Below the pieces are notes generated by a model. That model saw nothing but the letters and a program-made list of their open reading frames with translations. It was not told where the DNA came from and searched no databases. A program made the position numbers and the translations under genes. 64,000 bases of DNA from positions 70,498,286-70,562,285 of the forward strand of contig OZ018321.1 of the NCBI GenBank assembly GCA_963969495.1, written 5' to 3'. Source of the DNA: Ceratothoa steindachneri. Taxonomy: Eukaryota > Arthropoda > Malacostraca > Isopoda > Cymothoidae. Below are positions 20,966 to 33,623 of this stretch, one piece after another; the stretch's first letter is position 1; each line of letters opens with the position of its first letter.

Positions 20966-21954
20966 GCCACTTTCAAATCAGGATACAAGAAAGCATATGA
21001 AATTATCCTAAGAAATGTAAATTCCGCTAAGGGTGAAATATTCTTCTTGGATGCTCTAGGAGGAACTATAAAAACCTTTGTTATAAACTTGATTCTATCA
21101 GCAGCAAGAGCCAGATAAAGATTGCTCTTGCAGTGGCCTCGTCTGGCATTGCTACCACATTTCTACCAGGAGGCAGAACAGCACATTCCACATTTAAGCT
21201 TCCAGTGAATTTGAATGTTAATAAAAATCTAATCTGCAGCATCAAGAGAGGAACTACTGTGGCAAATCTTTTTCAAGAAACCTCAGTTATTGTTTGGGAC
21301 GAATGCACTATGGCTTACAGAAACGCTTTTAAAGCTTTGGATAAAACACTGCAGGACATTAGGCAAAACAACCAGCTTATCGGCGGAGTGACCCTTCTTT
21401 TGTCAGGAAACTTCAAACAAACTCTGTCAGCGATTAAGAGAGAAACAGCTGCTGATGAACTCAATTCCTGCTTAAAGAATTCTTACCTTTGGAGTCATGT
21501 TCAAAGATTGTCCTTGAATAAAAATATTAGGGTTTACCCACATGGAGATATCAATGCTGAGATATTTGCTTCTCAACTTATAGAGCTAGGAAATGGTATA
21601 ATTGAAAATAATGCAGATGGGGATATTTCACTTTCAGGAGGTTGTGGAATTTTGGTGAAGGATATGGAAGAACTGCAACTTAGGTTTTATCCAGACCTAC
21701 ATCATCACTTCCAAAACAAGAGCTGGCTCTGTCAAAGGGCCATTCTAGGCCCAAGAAATGAAACAGTGAATGCCATAAACTCGAGACTTCTTCAAGGATT
21801 GCCAAAAGAAATAAAAAATTATTTCTCTCATGATTGCACTGTTGACCCAGACCAAGCAGTTAACTATTCCACTGAGTTTCTTAAGTCCCTTAATCCTCTT
21901 GAAATACCTTCTCCTAAGCTTTCCTTAAAAGAAGGACTGCCAGTGATGTTGCTT
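20966..21954 (+). pseudogene. Internal 989-bp piece of a Helitron Pif1-like helicase between the two D copies
   Basis: Identical to 43,970-44,958 except at 21,374, 21,745 and 21,769. It begins before the damaged ATP-binding loop (GGTIKT at 21,058-21,076 instead of GGTGKT) and covers the Walker B region (VIVWDECTMAYR) and the LLSGNFKQTLSAI motif. The open frame 21,133-21,957 ends at a TAA created by fusion to LINE sequence of block D copy 2. The C-terminal helicase motifs are missing, so it cannot unwind DNA. It has no Helitron ends: both edges are internal and share 5-6 bp with block D. It is filler inserted during duplication, not a transposed Helitron. Confidence 0.95.
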
Positions 21955-23437
21955 TAAGTTTATTAACATATTTATAACACCGCTTTACCTGGTGTTTTGA
22001 CAAAGACGCGAGTTCTTTTTCTTAATTCATTTTCTCTGTTCTATTATTGTGTTTAGCAATTTGACGATAATGGAGGCATCGGTTACGATTATCAACACTA
22101 ATATTGGTTTCCAATTTTTTATTCAATCGGTTACCTTCACTTACTCAATTTTTTATTCCATTTTATCCAGGGTACCTAGGTTTATCTATTAAATCCGATT
22201 TAAATTTTTTAAGTGGCAGTGAAAACGAACAAAATGAAAAGATTTAAAGTTTGGGATGAGATGAGATTTCGTGAACATATTTAGGATTATTTAGATTTAT
22301 CGTTTTTCTCAAGTGGTTCTCCAGCGTGCATCCTTTTAATTTATTTCTCCTTATTTTTCAGAATTAACTCTAGGATATTCGGTTTGCGTGTCAGCTTGTC
22401 TACCAACCTTTCGATGTAGAATTCCTCATTTATAAACTGTACAGGTCAAGTTCATGCATATTTCGCCGTTTCATTTTAAAAGATATATGTACATTAGGAA
22501 GATTTTAAGCAAGGAATATAATCATTATTTTTGTTTAATCATGGCCAAAAGCGTTTCAAAATGAAGAATATTACTGCTCTTTTAGCCTTGTAGCGTAAAA
22601 GCCCAGAAAAAACTATTGTCAAAAACAAAATTCTTGTCAAAGGCTAAATTCTCAGACATAATAACTATATATTGATTTCTTTCATTATTAGGGCTACCTT
22701 ATGTTATATGTACAAAATATCCCTTCCAAAGTTTCATCTAGATCTATCTCTTTTACAATATCTATAGTAAGTTAAGCTAGAACTTATATTAAGGCCATTA
22801 TTAGAACATTCACTCCATGTTCATATAACTCCGTTGATATCAAAGCTTTCATTTTAGATATATAGATCTTTGAATTTTTGCGCCTGATTATTACGCTAAT
22901 TTGGATAGCCTTTTCATATTTGTTCTTCATCTACTCTCTGAAGCATACCTGTTGAAAGATCCACCATAACATTATTTAAAATTATGCCCAGTCTCGCCAA
23001 ACCTACTTCGTTTAAGTGCAGTTTGTCACTATAAAATACAAGTTCTTTCTTAAATCTCCATTATGTGGATAAAGTCCACAATTCATGGGAGAGAACACTA
23101 TACAATTACCAAAAATTCTGATACTATTTAATAGAAAACATTCACCACACCAATCCGCGGAAGAATGCCTTAAACTTGTTCGCCAGTTTTCTCATCGGTT
23201 GGCGGTGCTTTGCCAAAAGTTCCTCGAACTTTTCGTATAAAACATTACTAGATCCTACACCTAAAAACTGTATCAGGGTAGATCCGTTTCGGAAATCGCC
23301 TATTAATCTGACCAATTCCTCAACTTTGCCAGCCAGATAGCAATGTTTACTCCATCGGGTTGGTTTCCTTCGTCAGAATTGTTCCAGTTTTGCGATAGTA
23401 ATAGAGTTGCCTACAAAACGAATCTAAAATTAATATT
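21949..23437 (-). pseudogene. Esterase-type LINE, copy 2, cut at the duplication junction
   Basis: Same minus-strand LINE as at 8,396-10,090, but the linker after KYVNKLKAI is replaced by Helitron DNA at 21,949. The catalytic DKLHLNEVGLARLG block is at 22,986-23,034. The loss of the 3' part here, and its presence at copy 1, shows which left boundary is original. Confidence 0.65.
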
Positions 23438-24046
23438 TATCATGGTCAGAACAAAAAACTGATAACTTATTAATCATTATTGCTGAAAATCTGGCTTTGG
23501 CTGAGTCGGTGAAACTCTCCTGAGAAATGGAGTGAAAGTGTCGCTCTCGGCCGTTTCGATCAGCTCTGGTCCCTCCCATAGACCGATAGTTAAAATGGAC
23601 TATGATGCCTATAGAAAGGCTGCTGCCAGAGACCCCGCACTTCGTGTAGTTGGAAGTTTTGATTAATATGTGTTTATTTGTGGATGTTGTAAATATGTGT
23701 TAAATTGTGTCTGGTTCCAGGTCGCAGTGAAGGGAAATATATCTGTGTGCCGGCCTGTGTAGAATTTGTTTGTGGTTAGCTTTAGGCGACGACTACACTA
23801 ATTCTTTGATATGGTGATGCATTTAGAGGGTGAAATAATTTTTCTTCTGGGTTCATGTGAAGGGAAGTAACGTTGGACCCAGAGATTCTATACTAGAAAA
23901 TTTTATGTGTGTAGATAGATTTATGAGTGATTAATGCCATATTTGAGGGTAGGATGATTTATTGGTGTGTGTATGATAAATACTGGATGGCATAGATCTT
24001 ACGTGTAGTATAATAGTTTCTTGTACTATGGAGAGACCGCCACCTG

Positions 24047-26246
24047 TATATATAGATGGTGATTTAATGGCACGATCTTTGCTTAATGTGGTAGGGGGCT
24101 AATCAAGGTGCTGTTAGTGCAACCTGTTGCGAGGCGTAGTGCATTATTTTGCATCTTTTATAGTATGTTGAGGTGACTAGGTGCGAGATTTGGTCCTCAG
24201 GCTTTAGAAGTAATAGCAAGTAAAGTACGTGTTTTATCGGAAATATAGTCCCGTTTTTTTCTAGGGTATCGGCTATTTGTTAAAGTGATGCGGTTTTGCT
24301 TGTTATATTCCATTTTCTCGGTTGTAAAGAGAGTAACAGATGGCTATGAAGGTGCGCAGGTTGCTTGTCTGCTTTGCTGACAGCGTTTGAGGCTTGTAAT
24401 GTACATTTGCATGTTATAGAGGGGACTTTCGTAGAGGAAGAATTATAATAGATTTAGAGGAGCTTTGTAAGCATTAACCTGGCATTTTATTGTAGTTGTG
24501 TTTTACTAGCTGCCAGAAAATTGGCCAGCCATATAGAGTAAGATTTGAGTGTGTTTATTGCTTTTTATTGATAAAGTTCCCTCTGAGGACGTAAAAAACT
24601 ATATGTGGATTGTTCTCATTACTCTCTTGAGTTTGGTGCGGTTTGGTTAAAGTATGCATACCTGTATCAGTTAGGTGATGTTGGTAAGTGCAATGGATTT
24701 TGAGTATAATGGTTAGAAATCATGTCTAGAAACCTCAAGTGGGATGTAGGAGTTTATTTTGTTTATTAGTAAGCGTTCCATTATCTTAGAGGGGTGCAGT
24801 CTCGGAAGATTAAACTGTTTGATTCAGAATCGGTAGGCGATTTGTTTGGCTATGGAAAAGGTAAAATCTGAGCATATATTCAGACAATTAAAATTAAGTT
24901 ATGGGTAATAGATTTTTAAAACTTTATATGAGGGCATCGATGCCTGCAGTATATTCTAAAATACCATTTATGTGTTGAATTCCGTGTGCATATCGTGGTC
25001 AATTGCAAGCGAGTGTGGTTATTTGTTGTAGGTGAGGGTTACTCTTGTTCATTTTTGCGTAATCTTGTATGAAATTGGCCCATTTAACAGTCGAGTAGAT
25101 TGGCTTATGTATGTCTTATTTTCCCTGTTTGAGTTGCAAAGTCCACTGATTTTTTCCTAAATTCTGTGTTGTGGTCCAAATTTTAAGAATGATTTGCCAG
25201 TAACGATTTTTTGTTTTTGCATGAATTTTTGTAATTTGCCGGTAGTGTTTTGGGTTTGAAGTTGTTTACGTATGCTTTCTACCGTCTTTTGGGGACGTCT
25301 GATACCTAAGATTGTATTTTATATTGTATTTTCTTTCGGCACGGGATGCATTTTTCTGGTTGTCGAGATAATGTTAACAAAGAGTGTGGAAGTCTTGGTT
25401 ATATGGCTCAACTGGGCAGCTTAAAAGCCTTATATATTTTGTCCAGTTTTTTTCGAAGAAGTCTTAGTCAGCTTTGTTGTATTTAGATAAGTGTGGGAGG
25501 TTGTTGTAAGTATGATCTTTTGGTGGAGTATTAATATGAAAATTTGAAGGTAGCCAAGGATAGTTTAATTTGGAACTGGCAGGTTTATTTTTTGGCTAGT
25601 TCAGCTGAGCTTTGGGTTTCTATATGGGAATATTCGTGGGAGTAGGTGTTGAAGCTTTTAAGTGTTAGGCTAGAATGGTTGTTCATTAAGAATAAATTGT
25701 GTAATTGTTTTCTGTGCTGTGAGACATTCTATCTAGGTCTTTAGATTCAATGGATGCGGGGTGTTGGGTATTGAGGGCACGCGCATTGAAAGTCCTATTT
25801 TCTTTTATTAGAAGCTGGTCGAGAGCATGGTGGTAGTTATTTGGACAGGGTGTAGTGAGTGATATGTGCAGATATCTGAAAGTGTGATCTTTTAGTTTGA
25901 TGCGTGTCGGAGGAAATGAATTTCGATTTGGTCATGGTGTTGGATTGAGGCAGAGGTGACTATAGAGGGATGGCTACATGATGAAGAATTCCTTGCGCAT
26001 ACTTTTAATATTTAGTTGTATGATCGGAGAATTTGTCCTGAGTTAGCAGGAGGTTGTGTGACTCTGGATTAAAGTTTAGGCAGATAGAAATGTGTCGTTG
26101 AACTGTGCGGTGTTGGTTCGTTGGTTGTGTTGGTTTAGAGAAGAGAGGCCCGTATATGGTGTGTTGAGTAGTAGTTGGGCAATTTCAGAAACCAAATGAG
26201 CACAGGTGCGTGGTATACATACGTACATTGTTTGATGTACATACTC
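24047..26246 (-). pseudogene. Jockey-like LINE remnant, copy 2
   Basis: Duplicate of the A/C-rich coding remnant of copy 1. It includes the one-base difference in a T run (5 T here against 6) at about 25,214 that shifts the offset by one. Confidence 0.45.
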
Positions 26247-26773
26247 ATTCGAAGTAAATGTATAGAGAAGTGACTTAAGATCCTATCCGGAACGATTAAG
26301 AGATTAACAATAACCTTAATTAAAGGAAGAGTTCTAATCATTTTAAGCCCCTTTTTACAGATGACGGCCCGGAAGCACTTGAAGGTCAAAAGACTCTCCC
26401 AGATAATAACACCTTAACACTTTCTCCTATTCTCCGTTAACTCTCTTATTTATTTCTTTTCCTTTCCTACTTCACTTTAAACCTTATTTCTTTTTTATTC
26501 TGCTTCTTATATTTCCTTCAGGCAGTAATTATGGGAGTAATTTAATATATATACATTCATTGCCAAAGGTTTTGTGGATACTGTATTTTTTACCTAAGAA
26601 AATTAATAAAACTAATCAAATGTTGTATTTTATTTTATTATATTTATATTATAATCTGAAGGTGAAATAGCTGGTATTGCAAATTTGTTGTTACACGGTA
26701 CCATTCTCTCAACAAAGGACAAAATTATAGTTTTGTTGCAGTTAAACACATTTTTATTGTTAGAATTGTAAAT

Positions 26774-27781
26774 TTAATCAATGTAGAATCTATCCGTGGC
26801 GAGCATGATCTTTAGGTGACAGCTGAATGCCGCGTATACGTTGCGGACGAAGTCCTTGCTCAAGCTGGCCCACACACGGTTTACCGAGGTCTTTAGTTCG
26901 TCGACTTTCCAGTGATGGACCTTGCACTTCTTGCCCTCAACAGTTGTCCACACGTTGTGCTCGATGGGATAGAAGTCAGAAGACTGCAGTGGCCAAAATT
27001 CCTTTAACCAAAAGTCAATGTTCGACCCGAACCACGCCTCGCACTGCAGTAAACATGTGAGCCAGGACACCGGCTTACTGAAAGACGTATTTCACCTTCT
27101 GTGTGATCGTTCTCACACAGGACAAGATTTTCGTGGCAAAGATGTTTTTGTACTCGGCAGAAGTTAGCCTGTAACCTGCTACGAAACCCTACTTAGCAGC
27201 ATCTTCTCAACATTCGAATCACGATGACCAACATCATTATGGAGGCTGGGTGATTGGTTGCGGAAATGGAGCAGATATTGAGACGTCCTGGTGTATCTTA
27301 AGTGGCGTTCGTTTTGCTACTTGATGATCGGGTTGACCGTCAAGGTCTTTTTATCAGAAATTAGTTGAATTTGATTGTCATGAATCATCAAGTCGTTTAA
27401 AAGACAACGACTGCACTCTAGACCTTGTTCTGACATACGGTTGTCGAGCAAAGGCCTTTCCACGCACTTCAATCTCGTGTCACCCTCATGAATTAACGCC
27501 AGGGACAACGTTGCCAACGGGATCTTATTCTTCGCAGACACATTCATTTTGAGCTTAAGAGCATTTCCCAATGACTTTCTCGCAGATTACCGGTTAACAA
27601 CATGCGGTCTGCCTGAACGAGGTCGATCTTTCAGGTCTTCCGATTCTAGCGTCGCTCTGTGATTCTGTGGACGGTCCTCTGGCTGACGTTGAGCCATATG
27701 TAGATGACAGCCTTGTTGTGGCCCGCGCGGAGGAGAGCAGAGATCTCGATTCTTTTTAATTATATCCCGACGCACCTTCAT
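26774..27781 (-). pseudogene. Mariner-type transposase remnant, copy 2
   Basis: Same three broken frames as copy 1 (27,781-27,587, 27,571-27,317, 27,070-26,774) with identical translations, including SSDFYPIEHNVW. One nearby substitution at 26,591 lies outside the coding part. Confidence 0.85.
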
Positions 27782-27945
27782 ATAATGTAAAAAATGTTTT
27801 AAAACTCCCCTGCTTGAAAATTAAAACTTTAATTTTGTTTGACGAAACTTCTTCTATCAAACACGTAAATGTCAAAAATTTAAAACTCAGACTGCTTTTA
27901 TCAATAAATAGAGTAAATTGATGAATGTAGTCTATATAAATAATG

Positions 27946-28649
27946 ATGTCCCTCGATTTTAGTACGGTTTAATTTCGTTTTAGCGAGCTGAAGGCCATAA
28001 TTGTGATGATATCTTTACTAATATTGCTTTATTTTTGTTCAATAAGATGCATAACTGCCTACAATTGGATATCTTATATTTATAAATCGCCAGTTTGATT
28101 ATTGGCCAGAAATTCTTATTAGGTTTAAATCTAGCGAATTCACGGGTAAATGTCCCCAAAATTCGATGTTATTTCTCGAGAAAAAAAATGGTAATGCTTC
28201 TGCTTTGTCAAAAATTGTGCCATTATGAGAAAATATACAATTATCATTCCAAATTGGTCAGGAACTTCTAGAGAAAGATGCTGATAAATCACGTTTAGGT
28301 ACCATTTTTAGTTCCCAGCCCATCTCGCCTTCAGAACTTTTACCCAAATTCTCCACCTCATGCGCGGGCTGATTGGTTCAACTTACTTCTTTCTAATCGT
28401 GAACAACTTGGCACTAAAGAGAATCCAATCCTTCACCTGGGACTTTAATAGTAAGCTATTACCTCGTGTATCTGAAACTACTGGAGGTCCCAATAACTTC
28501 TTCACAAGAGTATAATCATTATTTTTAACTACAATGATAATCATAGGGATGCTGCTGATTGAGTGAATACCATACACTATCTCCATGCAATTCAAGCCAC
28601 AATTTTGTTTTGAAAGAAATATTTCTGTAATTGAAAAGGATTCAAACAT
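27946..28649 (-). pseudogene. Tc1-like transposase remnant, copy 2
   Basis: Same decayed frames as copy 1. The open frame 28,649-28,383 has the identical translation ending AKLFTIRKK. Confidence 0.6.
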
Positions 28650-28924
28650 TTATTTTTACAAAAATAAATTACGAAATATATGATATTTACGCAACATCAT
28701 AGAATATCCTATCCTTGTTATCTATAACCCATTGATCGTAAAGCAAAGCTCCAGGGACTAAAACTCAGCTAATAGAGGAGTAGAGCTCGATTAGGATGCA
28801 TTGTGTTTTGTCTGATTATTTAATAATTTTCCAATAATTTAAATTTTATAATAATTATTCCTAAATTCTAAAAACGAATATAAAATAATATTAGTCTAAA
28901 ACTTTTGTCCATAACTGTGTATGA

Positions 28925-28934
<10 letters not shown>

Positions 28935-28974
<40 letters not shown>
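28935..28974. repeat. (TA)n microsatellite
   Basis: Counterpart of 15,589-15,628, equal in length. Confidence 0.95.
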
Positions 28975-28977
<3 letters not shown>

Positions 28978-29845
28978 GGGAGAATGCCCTCGAAGGACCA
29001 CCGTGAGAGGAAGCCCTTGGCGATACCTCTCTATTCTTTCAAGACCACGTGAGCCAGCGTGAGAATTTTAGAAAGTTGAGGAAGAACATGTTACTCACTT
29101 AATCACCTGTCCCCAGGTGTTTTTGTTTTCAGACGCCGATCGCCCCCCCCCTCCCTGCGATAACGCCGTGCGCGGCCATATTAACCCTACCCCCATATCT
29201 CGAGACGAGTTTGATCATCTGGAATGACGTGTTATCATGAATTCTGTTTGGTTAGACAGGTGCTAAGAATTTCTTGGGGACCGCAAAAACCTGAGGTGTC
29301 TAGCAGAGCAGCCACCCGGGTATTTAACACGAAGCTCACCATCTCTCGAAGAGATTAAAAGCCCGCCATCTACTCCGTCCGGAATGCCGTCTGTTTCTCA
29401 TGACCCCCGGTAACTTGTCGTCAAAGATCTGGTCAGCAGATCTACCTTCGTTAAGATTTGGCCCCTGTTCAGAGGAAAGCTATCGAGCCCCCTTCTTCTC
29501 GGATACTTGTGCGGTCCTCTCATCTTCACCACCCCTTCAAGATTCCCGTCTTTCGAGACTGAGACTCACTGCCAATCGGCAGAATCGTCTCTAGTTGAGA
29601 TTATATCTCCTTGGAGCAGAGAATATCTCATTCTTCATCACGAAGTAATCCAACCACTTCTTCAAGTCCTCCGAGTCAGGACGCCCCGAAGTATCTTCTT
29701 GAAGACCTGCGCCGTTTTCTTTCGCCCGCCGTCCAATTCGCCCGCGCTTGAAGGTAAAGCGATCGTGGATGGTCATCCCCAGATTACCTCGTTAATCTTC
29801 AATTAATTTATTTAACTACCATAAGTAATTTGTTCCCCATTTTCT
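28975..29845. repeat. Putative solo LTR, copy 2
   Basis: Counterpart of 15,629-16,500. It differs by one C in a C run (9 here, 10 in copy 1) near 29,150. Confidence 0.45.
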
Positions 29846-29884
29846 ATATATATATAAATAAATCCACTGTGGACGGAGCGTAGT

Positions 29885-29972
29885 ATTTATTATCTTGAGG
29901 CCAATTTCGGCATGGAGTTTTTCATGCCAGTCTCAGACGAACACTTTGAATACATGCAGTCACACCAAGCGT

Positions 29973-30024
<52 letters not shown>

Positions 30025-31554
30025 TATAGGTATCCAATTGAAGTTCCTAATCAGAGGGTGTGAATTAATTTAAGTTCATTAAGGATATCTTTTAAGATTA
30101 GATCTTTGATGTAGGGGCTACATTTAAATTGTCTAACCGAAAAGTTAAAGTTGAGGATTTCATCTATAAGGGTGGATTCAATGACCTTTCTTGTGCGGAA
30201 GTCCTTACACGGGTGTATTAGTCACCCCTGTGGGAAGTCTTTCTGGTGATTCAAGTTATTACTATGTGTGAAAAGACTAGAGGCTGTGTTTTCCCGTCTA
30301 ATATCTCCTCTCTGCTTATACATTCTCTTATCCAGATTTCTTCCTGTTTCGCCTATGTAAAAAAAGGGCAGATAATTTATTTACAAGGGATTAGATTAAA
30401 TAGACTCCTGCTTAGTTAGTTTCTTCTATAGGTTTGGTGGTAGGGAATGATTGTTTAATCGTCGAAGTATATTTAAAAGTGTGGTGTGGTTAGGGGAAAG
30501 GATTTTATTTAAACCTTTCAGTAATGGAGAAAATGGAAGGGAGAGGCAGTTTCTTTTAGTATCTGGGTTCCTACGTTTAGGGCAATAGAAGTTTGACTTG
30601 GCCTTGGATAAGCATTCATTGATGATATGGAGGGGAAAGTTTAGTTCTATAAATGTACAGCTGACGAAAGTAATTTCATCAGGCAAGAAACAAGGGTCAC
30701 AGATTCTAAATCCTCTCAAAAACATAGATATTACAATGGCTTTTTTAATTTTTATATCATAACAAGAGTAAAAATGGATGTAAGAGTTTGAATTAGTGGT
30801 TTTACTGTATACAGAGAAGGTAGGGCATTCATTTACTCTTACATTTTTAACATCGAGGAACAGTAAACAACTATTATTTTCACATGAAAATTTGAATTTG
30901 ATGTTAGGTTGTAGGTTATTCATGTTTAAGATATTGTTAAAAGATTTCAGTTGATTTAAAGGCCACGTAAATATGACGTCATCAACATATCTGTACCGTA
31001 CAAAATTTGGGTATGGGGTCACAAAGAGGAGTAGAGATATTTCAAAATGTTCCATAAAAAGATTGCACAGAATGGGTGACAATAGATTCCCCATACTCCC
31101 CTCACATGTTTTTGGCGGAAGAAACCTATTTCATTATTAAAAACATTTTTAGTGACGCAAATTTTAACTAGGTTAACAATTTATGTTTTGGGTAATGGGA
31201 GGTTTAATGGCTTCATCAACAGGTACATTGGTATAAAGACTTTCTATATCAAAGCTTACTAAGCGACTGCCTTTAATGTCAATTTTTCTAAATTTCTCGA
31301 TGAAATCTGATGAGTGAACTATGTATATGCGATGATAAGGTTAATCCAACGGCATTTGAGAGAATATTGGCCAGCCACTTAGAGCATGAATATGCATGGG
31401 ATCCAATGCATGATAAAATTGGTCGAAGAGGTGTTCCAGGCTTGTGAGTTTTCGGCAACCTATACATACGGGTAAGAGATAGATTAATTGGTTTGAAACG
31501 TTGGAGGAGATCGGGATTTGATCGTTTGAAAAGTTTTGTTAATATTTTGTGTGT
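29885..31554 (-). pseudogene. Penelope-like element RT and GIY-YIG, copy 2
   Basis: Same as copy 1. The 222-codon RT frame (31,094-30,426) has an identical translation with YRYVDDVIFTW, and the YIGETGRNL nuclease block follows at about 30,340. The same frameshifts are present, so they predate the duplication. Confidence 0.9.
29976..30020. repeat. (TA)n microsatellite
   Basis: 45 bp, 6 bp shorter than the copy 1 tract. Confidence 0.95.
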
Positions 31555-32348
31555 GTGGAGGCGGCCGCCAAGCCACCAAAAGCAACCTTACCTGGGGTTT
31601 ATATAATTCTTCGACTCGGTTTAGTGAGCAGCGCTAAAAGACTTAACACCTACCACCACGAACGAGCTGAAGGACGCTCGCCTCCTTCCGCGATCGGAGA
31701 CATCGGCGATTTCCATTCGAGAACGAAGGTTAAACCGACATTCGTGAACTCTGCCATAGTCAATCGGCGAGTATCTGACGAGGATTCCCATCTCCAAAGG
31801 CCATCTAAGAGTGCCCCCTCATCTGAAGCGAGAGGTAACCCGACTTCTCTTTTGCAATCATCGTAACCCAACTGTCCTCTTTCCTGCAACGAGCACGTAA
31901 ACAATTGTAACCTTTACCTCCTGCAGATTGATCTAGAATCTGGCTTACCCAATTAATCCATTCTTTGTGTGCGCGCCCCTGCTTAAAACTCCCCTTTATA
32001 TCCCTGACCTGAATCCAACCTACTTAACCCCCTTATTAACCCACCTGTATCTCGCGTAGACATTTAACTCCGTTTGTGCGACCATTCTTTTTAAACCCAA
32101 TATTTGTGTATATTTACATAAATATTATTTTGTTGCTAGTAGAGATATTTTTTCGTCAATTTCTTTCTTTTGCAATCCCAACGCGTACCAGCTACCTGTT
32201 AATCTTTGGCCAACTTGCACTCTGAAATATTTAGTTTAAAAAGTACCCGCAAAGTTAATAATAAAACATCACTACTGGACTCATAACAATTTCCTCATTC
32301 ACTAACGTTCTTCAACCAACTTCGACCAAAAGCCCCAAAATTACCTAC

Positions 32349-32349
<1 letters not shown>
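31555..32349. other. GC-richer segment upstream of the Penelope-like RT, copy 2
   Basis: Counterpart of 18,216-19,010. No additional information. Confidence 0.35.

Positions 32350-32386
<37 letters not shown>
32350..32386. repeat. (TA)n microsatellite left of palindrome, copy 2
   Basis: 37 bp, 2 bp shorter than in copy 1. Confidence 0.95.
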
Positions 32387-32393
<7 letters not shown>

Positions 32394-32394
<1 letters not shown>

Positions 32395-32492
32395 TTTTAA
32401 AGGCCAAAGGAAATGAAAATTGGTGACACAACCCGGATAAACACTTTTTCCGGGTTGTGTCACCAATTTTCATTTCCTTGGGCCTTTAAAAA
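32394..32492. repeat. Near-perfect palindrome, 43-bp arms, copy 2
   Basis: Same arms, loop and single mismatch as at 19,057-19,155. Confidence 0.9.
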
Positions 32493-32529
32493 TAAATCTA
32501 TAAAAAAATCACGCGTCATGTGATTTTTA

Positions 32530-32532
<3 letters not shown>

Positions 32533-32593
<61 letters not shown>
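32533..32593. repeat. (TA)n microsatellite right of palindrome, copy 2
   Basis: 61 bp, 2 bp shorter than in copy 1. Confidence 0.95.
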
Positions 32594-32596
<3 letters not shown>

Positions 32597-33560
32597 GAGA
32601 GAGAGGGAGAGAGACAGTGTGACCTTGTTTCTACATAGCTGCATATGCCTGGATCTGGCTCTTTAGAAAGGGCTGCGGAGTTGCCGAGGGTGGGGATTTT
32701 CTGCAATTTGTCTCGCACTCGAGTTTAAGACTAACCTTAAGAATCTCTTTCGAACGTGGATTCACATAAAATCACATTTTTGCATCCTATTATGCATTAG
32801 CATCCTACCTTTATAGCTCTTTCGCGACAGTTCCTGGAGAGAAGAGATTCACAATGGGAGCATATTATATGTAACACAATTTTGGTCCAGTTTTCATTCT
32901 TAACGTGAAGGTATGTTTTATTTTTCTTAATTTGAGGAGAAGTAGCTTTGGCAACCTCGGTATAGGTACTATTCATCTTTACTACCTCAGTCTGTCTTTT
33001 TCAAGGCATTAATTTTTTAATAGCTCCTTCATAACCGGTCACGCTATGACAAGGTATTGTGTCTCCCAGCGCGGATCAGGCATTTCAAGGAGCGGTTATC
33101 ACAATATCTCTACATATGGACCCAAGCAAAGCAGATAGAGCACACAAGAAGATTTCCTTTGTAGTACTTGACTGTGGTGTTCTTCTCATACTTGTATCAT
33201 TTGATGCATTTGTATCATTTGTTCTAATGAATGAGTTTACTTTTAAGTCAATTGCTGTTTGTTTTCGAAGCTTCTCTTTAGTGCATCAGTCTAATGACCA
33301 ATGTGGGGTTAGTGAAGTAAATTTTGGACATAACTTGAAATTCAAAAGGATAAGAAATATTTATACCCATGAAGATGAGGCCAAGAAAATCAGATAAAGT
33401 TTTGAAAAACCTTTCCAAATTTAAAAGGAAGCACACTTCCAAAAGCGTAGATGATGTTCCTTTCAAAAAGTTAAAACTGGATTCAGGGATCAGTTCGATG
33501 ACTGCGGGTTGCATTAAACCTTCTTGCGTCAGCCAAATGGGGATAGTTAATAATACACTA
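32594..33560. other. Unassigned segment with short open frames, copy 2
   Basis: Counterpart of 19,260-20,225, with the same unassigned frames. Confidence 0.3.
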
Positions 33561-33623
33561 TCTATTGGTTAGGAGGAAAGAGATAAAGACCCAGGAAATA
33601 TGTATATATACAGTTATACATAC
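33561..33623. repeat. Probable outer end of the left Gypsy LTR, separated by an insertion
   Basis: Matches 39,551-39,613 at the inner end of the right LTR. In the right LTR this piece runs straight into the LTR body. Here about 860 bp (33,624 to about 34,485) intervene before similarity resumes, so the left LTR seems to be split by an insertion, inside which block D ends. Confidence 0.55.

Larger units (their letters stand above)
8602..20970. repeat. Duplicated block D, copy 1 (about 12.37 kb)
   Basis: Positions 8,602-20,970 match 21,949-34,305 in direct orientation. The offset starts at 13,347 and falls to 13,335. Every length change I found is in a simple tract: one T (about 11.87 kb), one C (about 15.8 kb), 6 bp in (TA)n at 16.63 kb, 2 bp at 19.01 kb and 2 bp at 19.2 kb. 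I noticed only four substitutions: 8,870/22,217, 13,245/26,591, 15,414/28,760 and 20,726/34,061. The block carries the LINE, mariner, Tc1, LTR, Penelope-like and palindrome features listed separately. Confidence 0.97.

Noticed and set aside
20966..21954. Independent Helitron insertion between the D copies
   Set aside because: It has neither Helitron end. Both edges are internal to the helicase and share microhomology with D.
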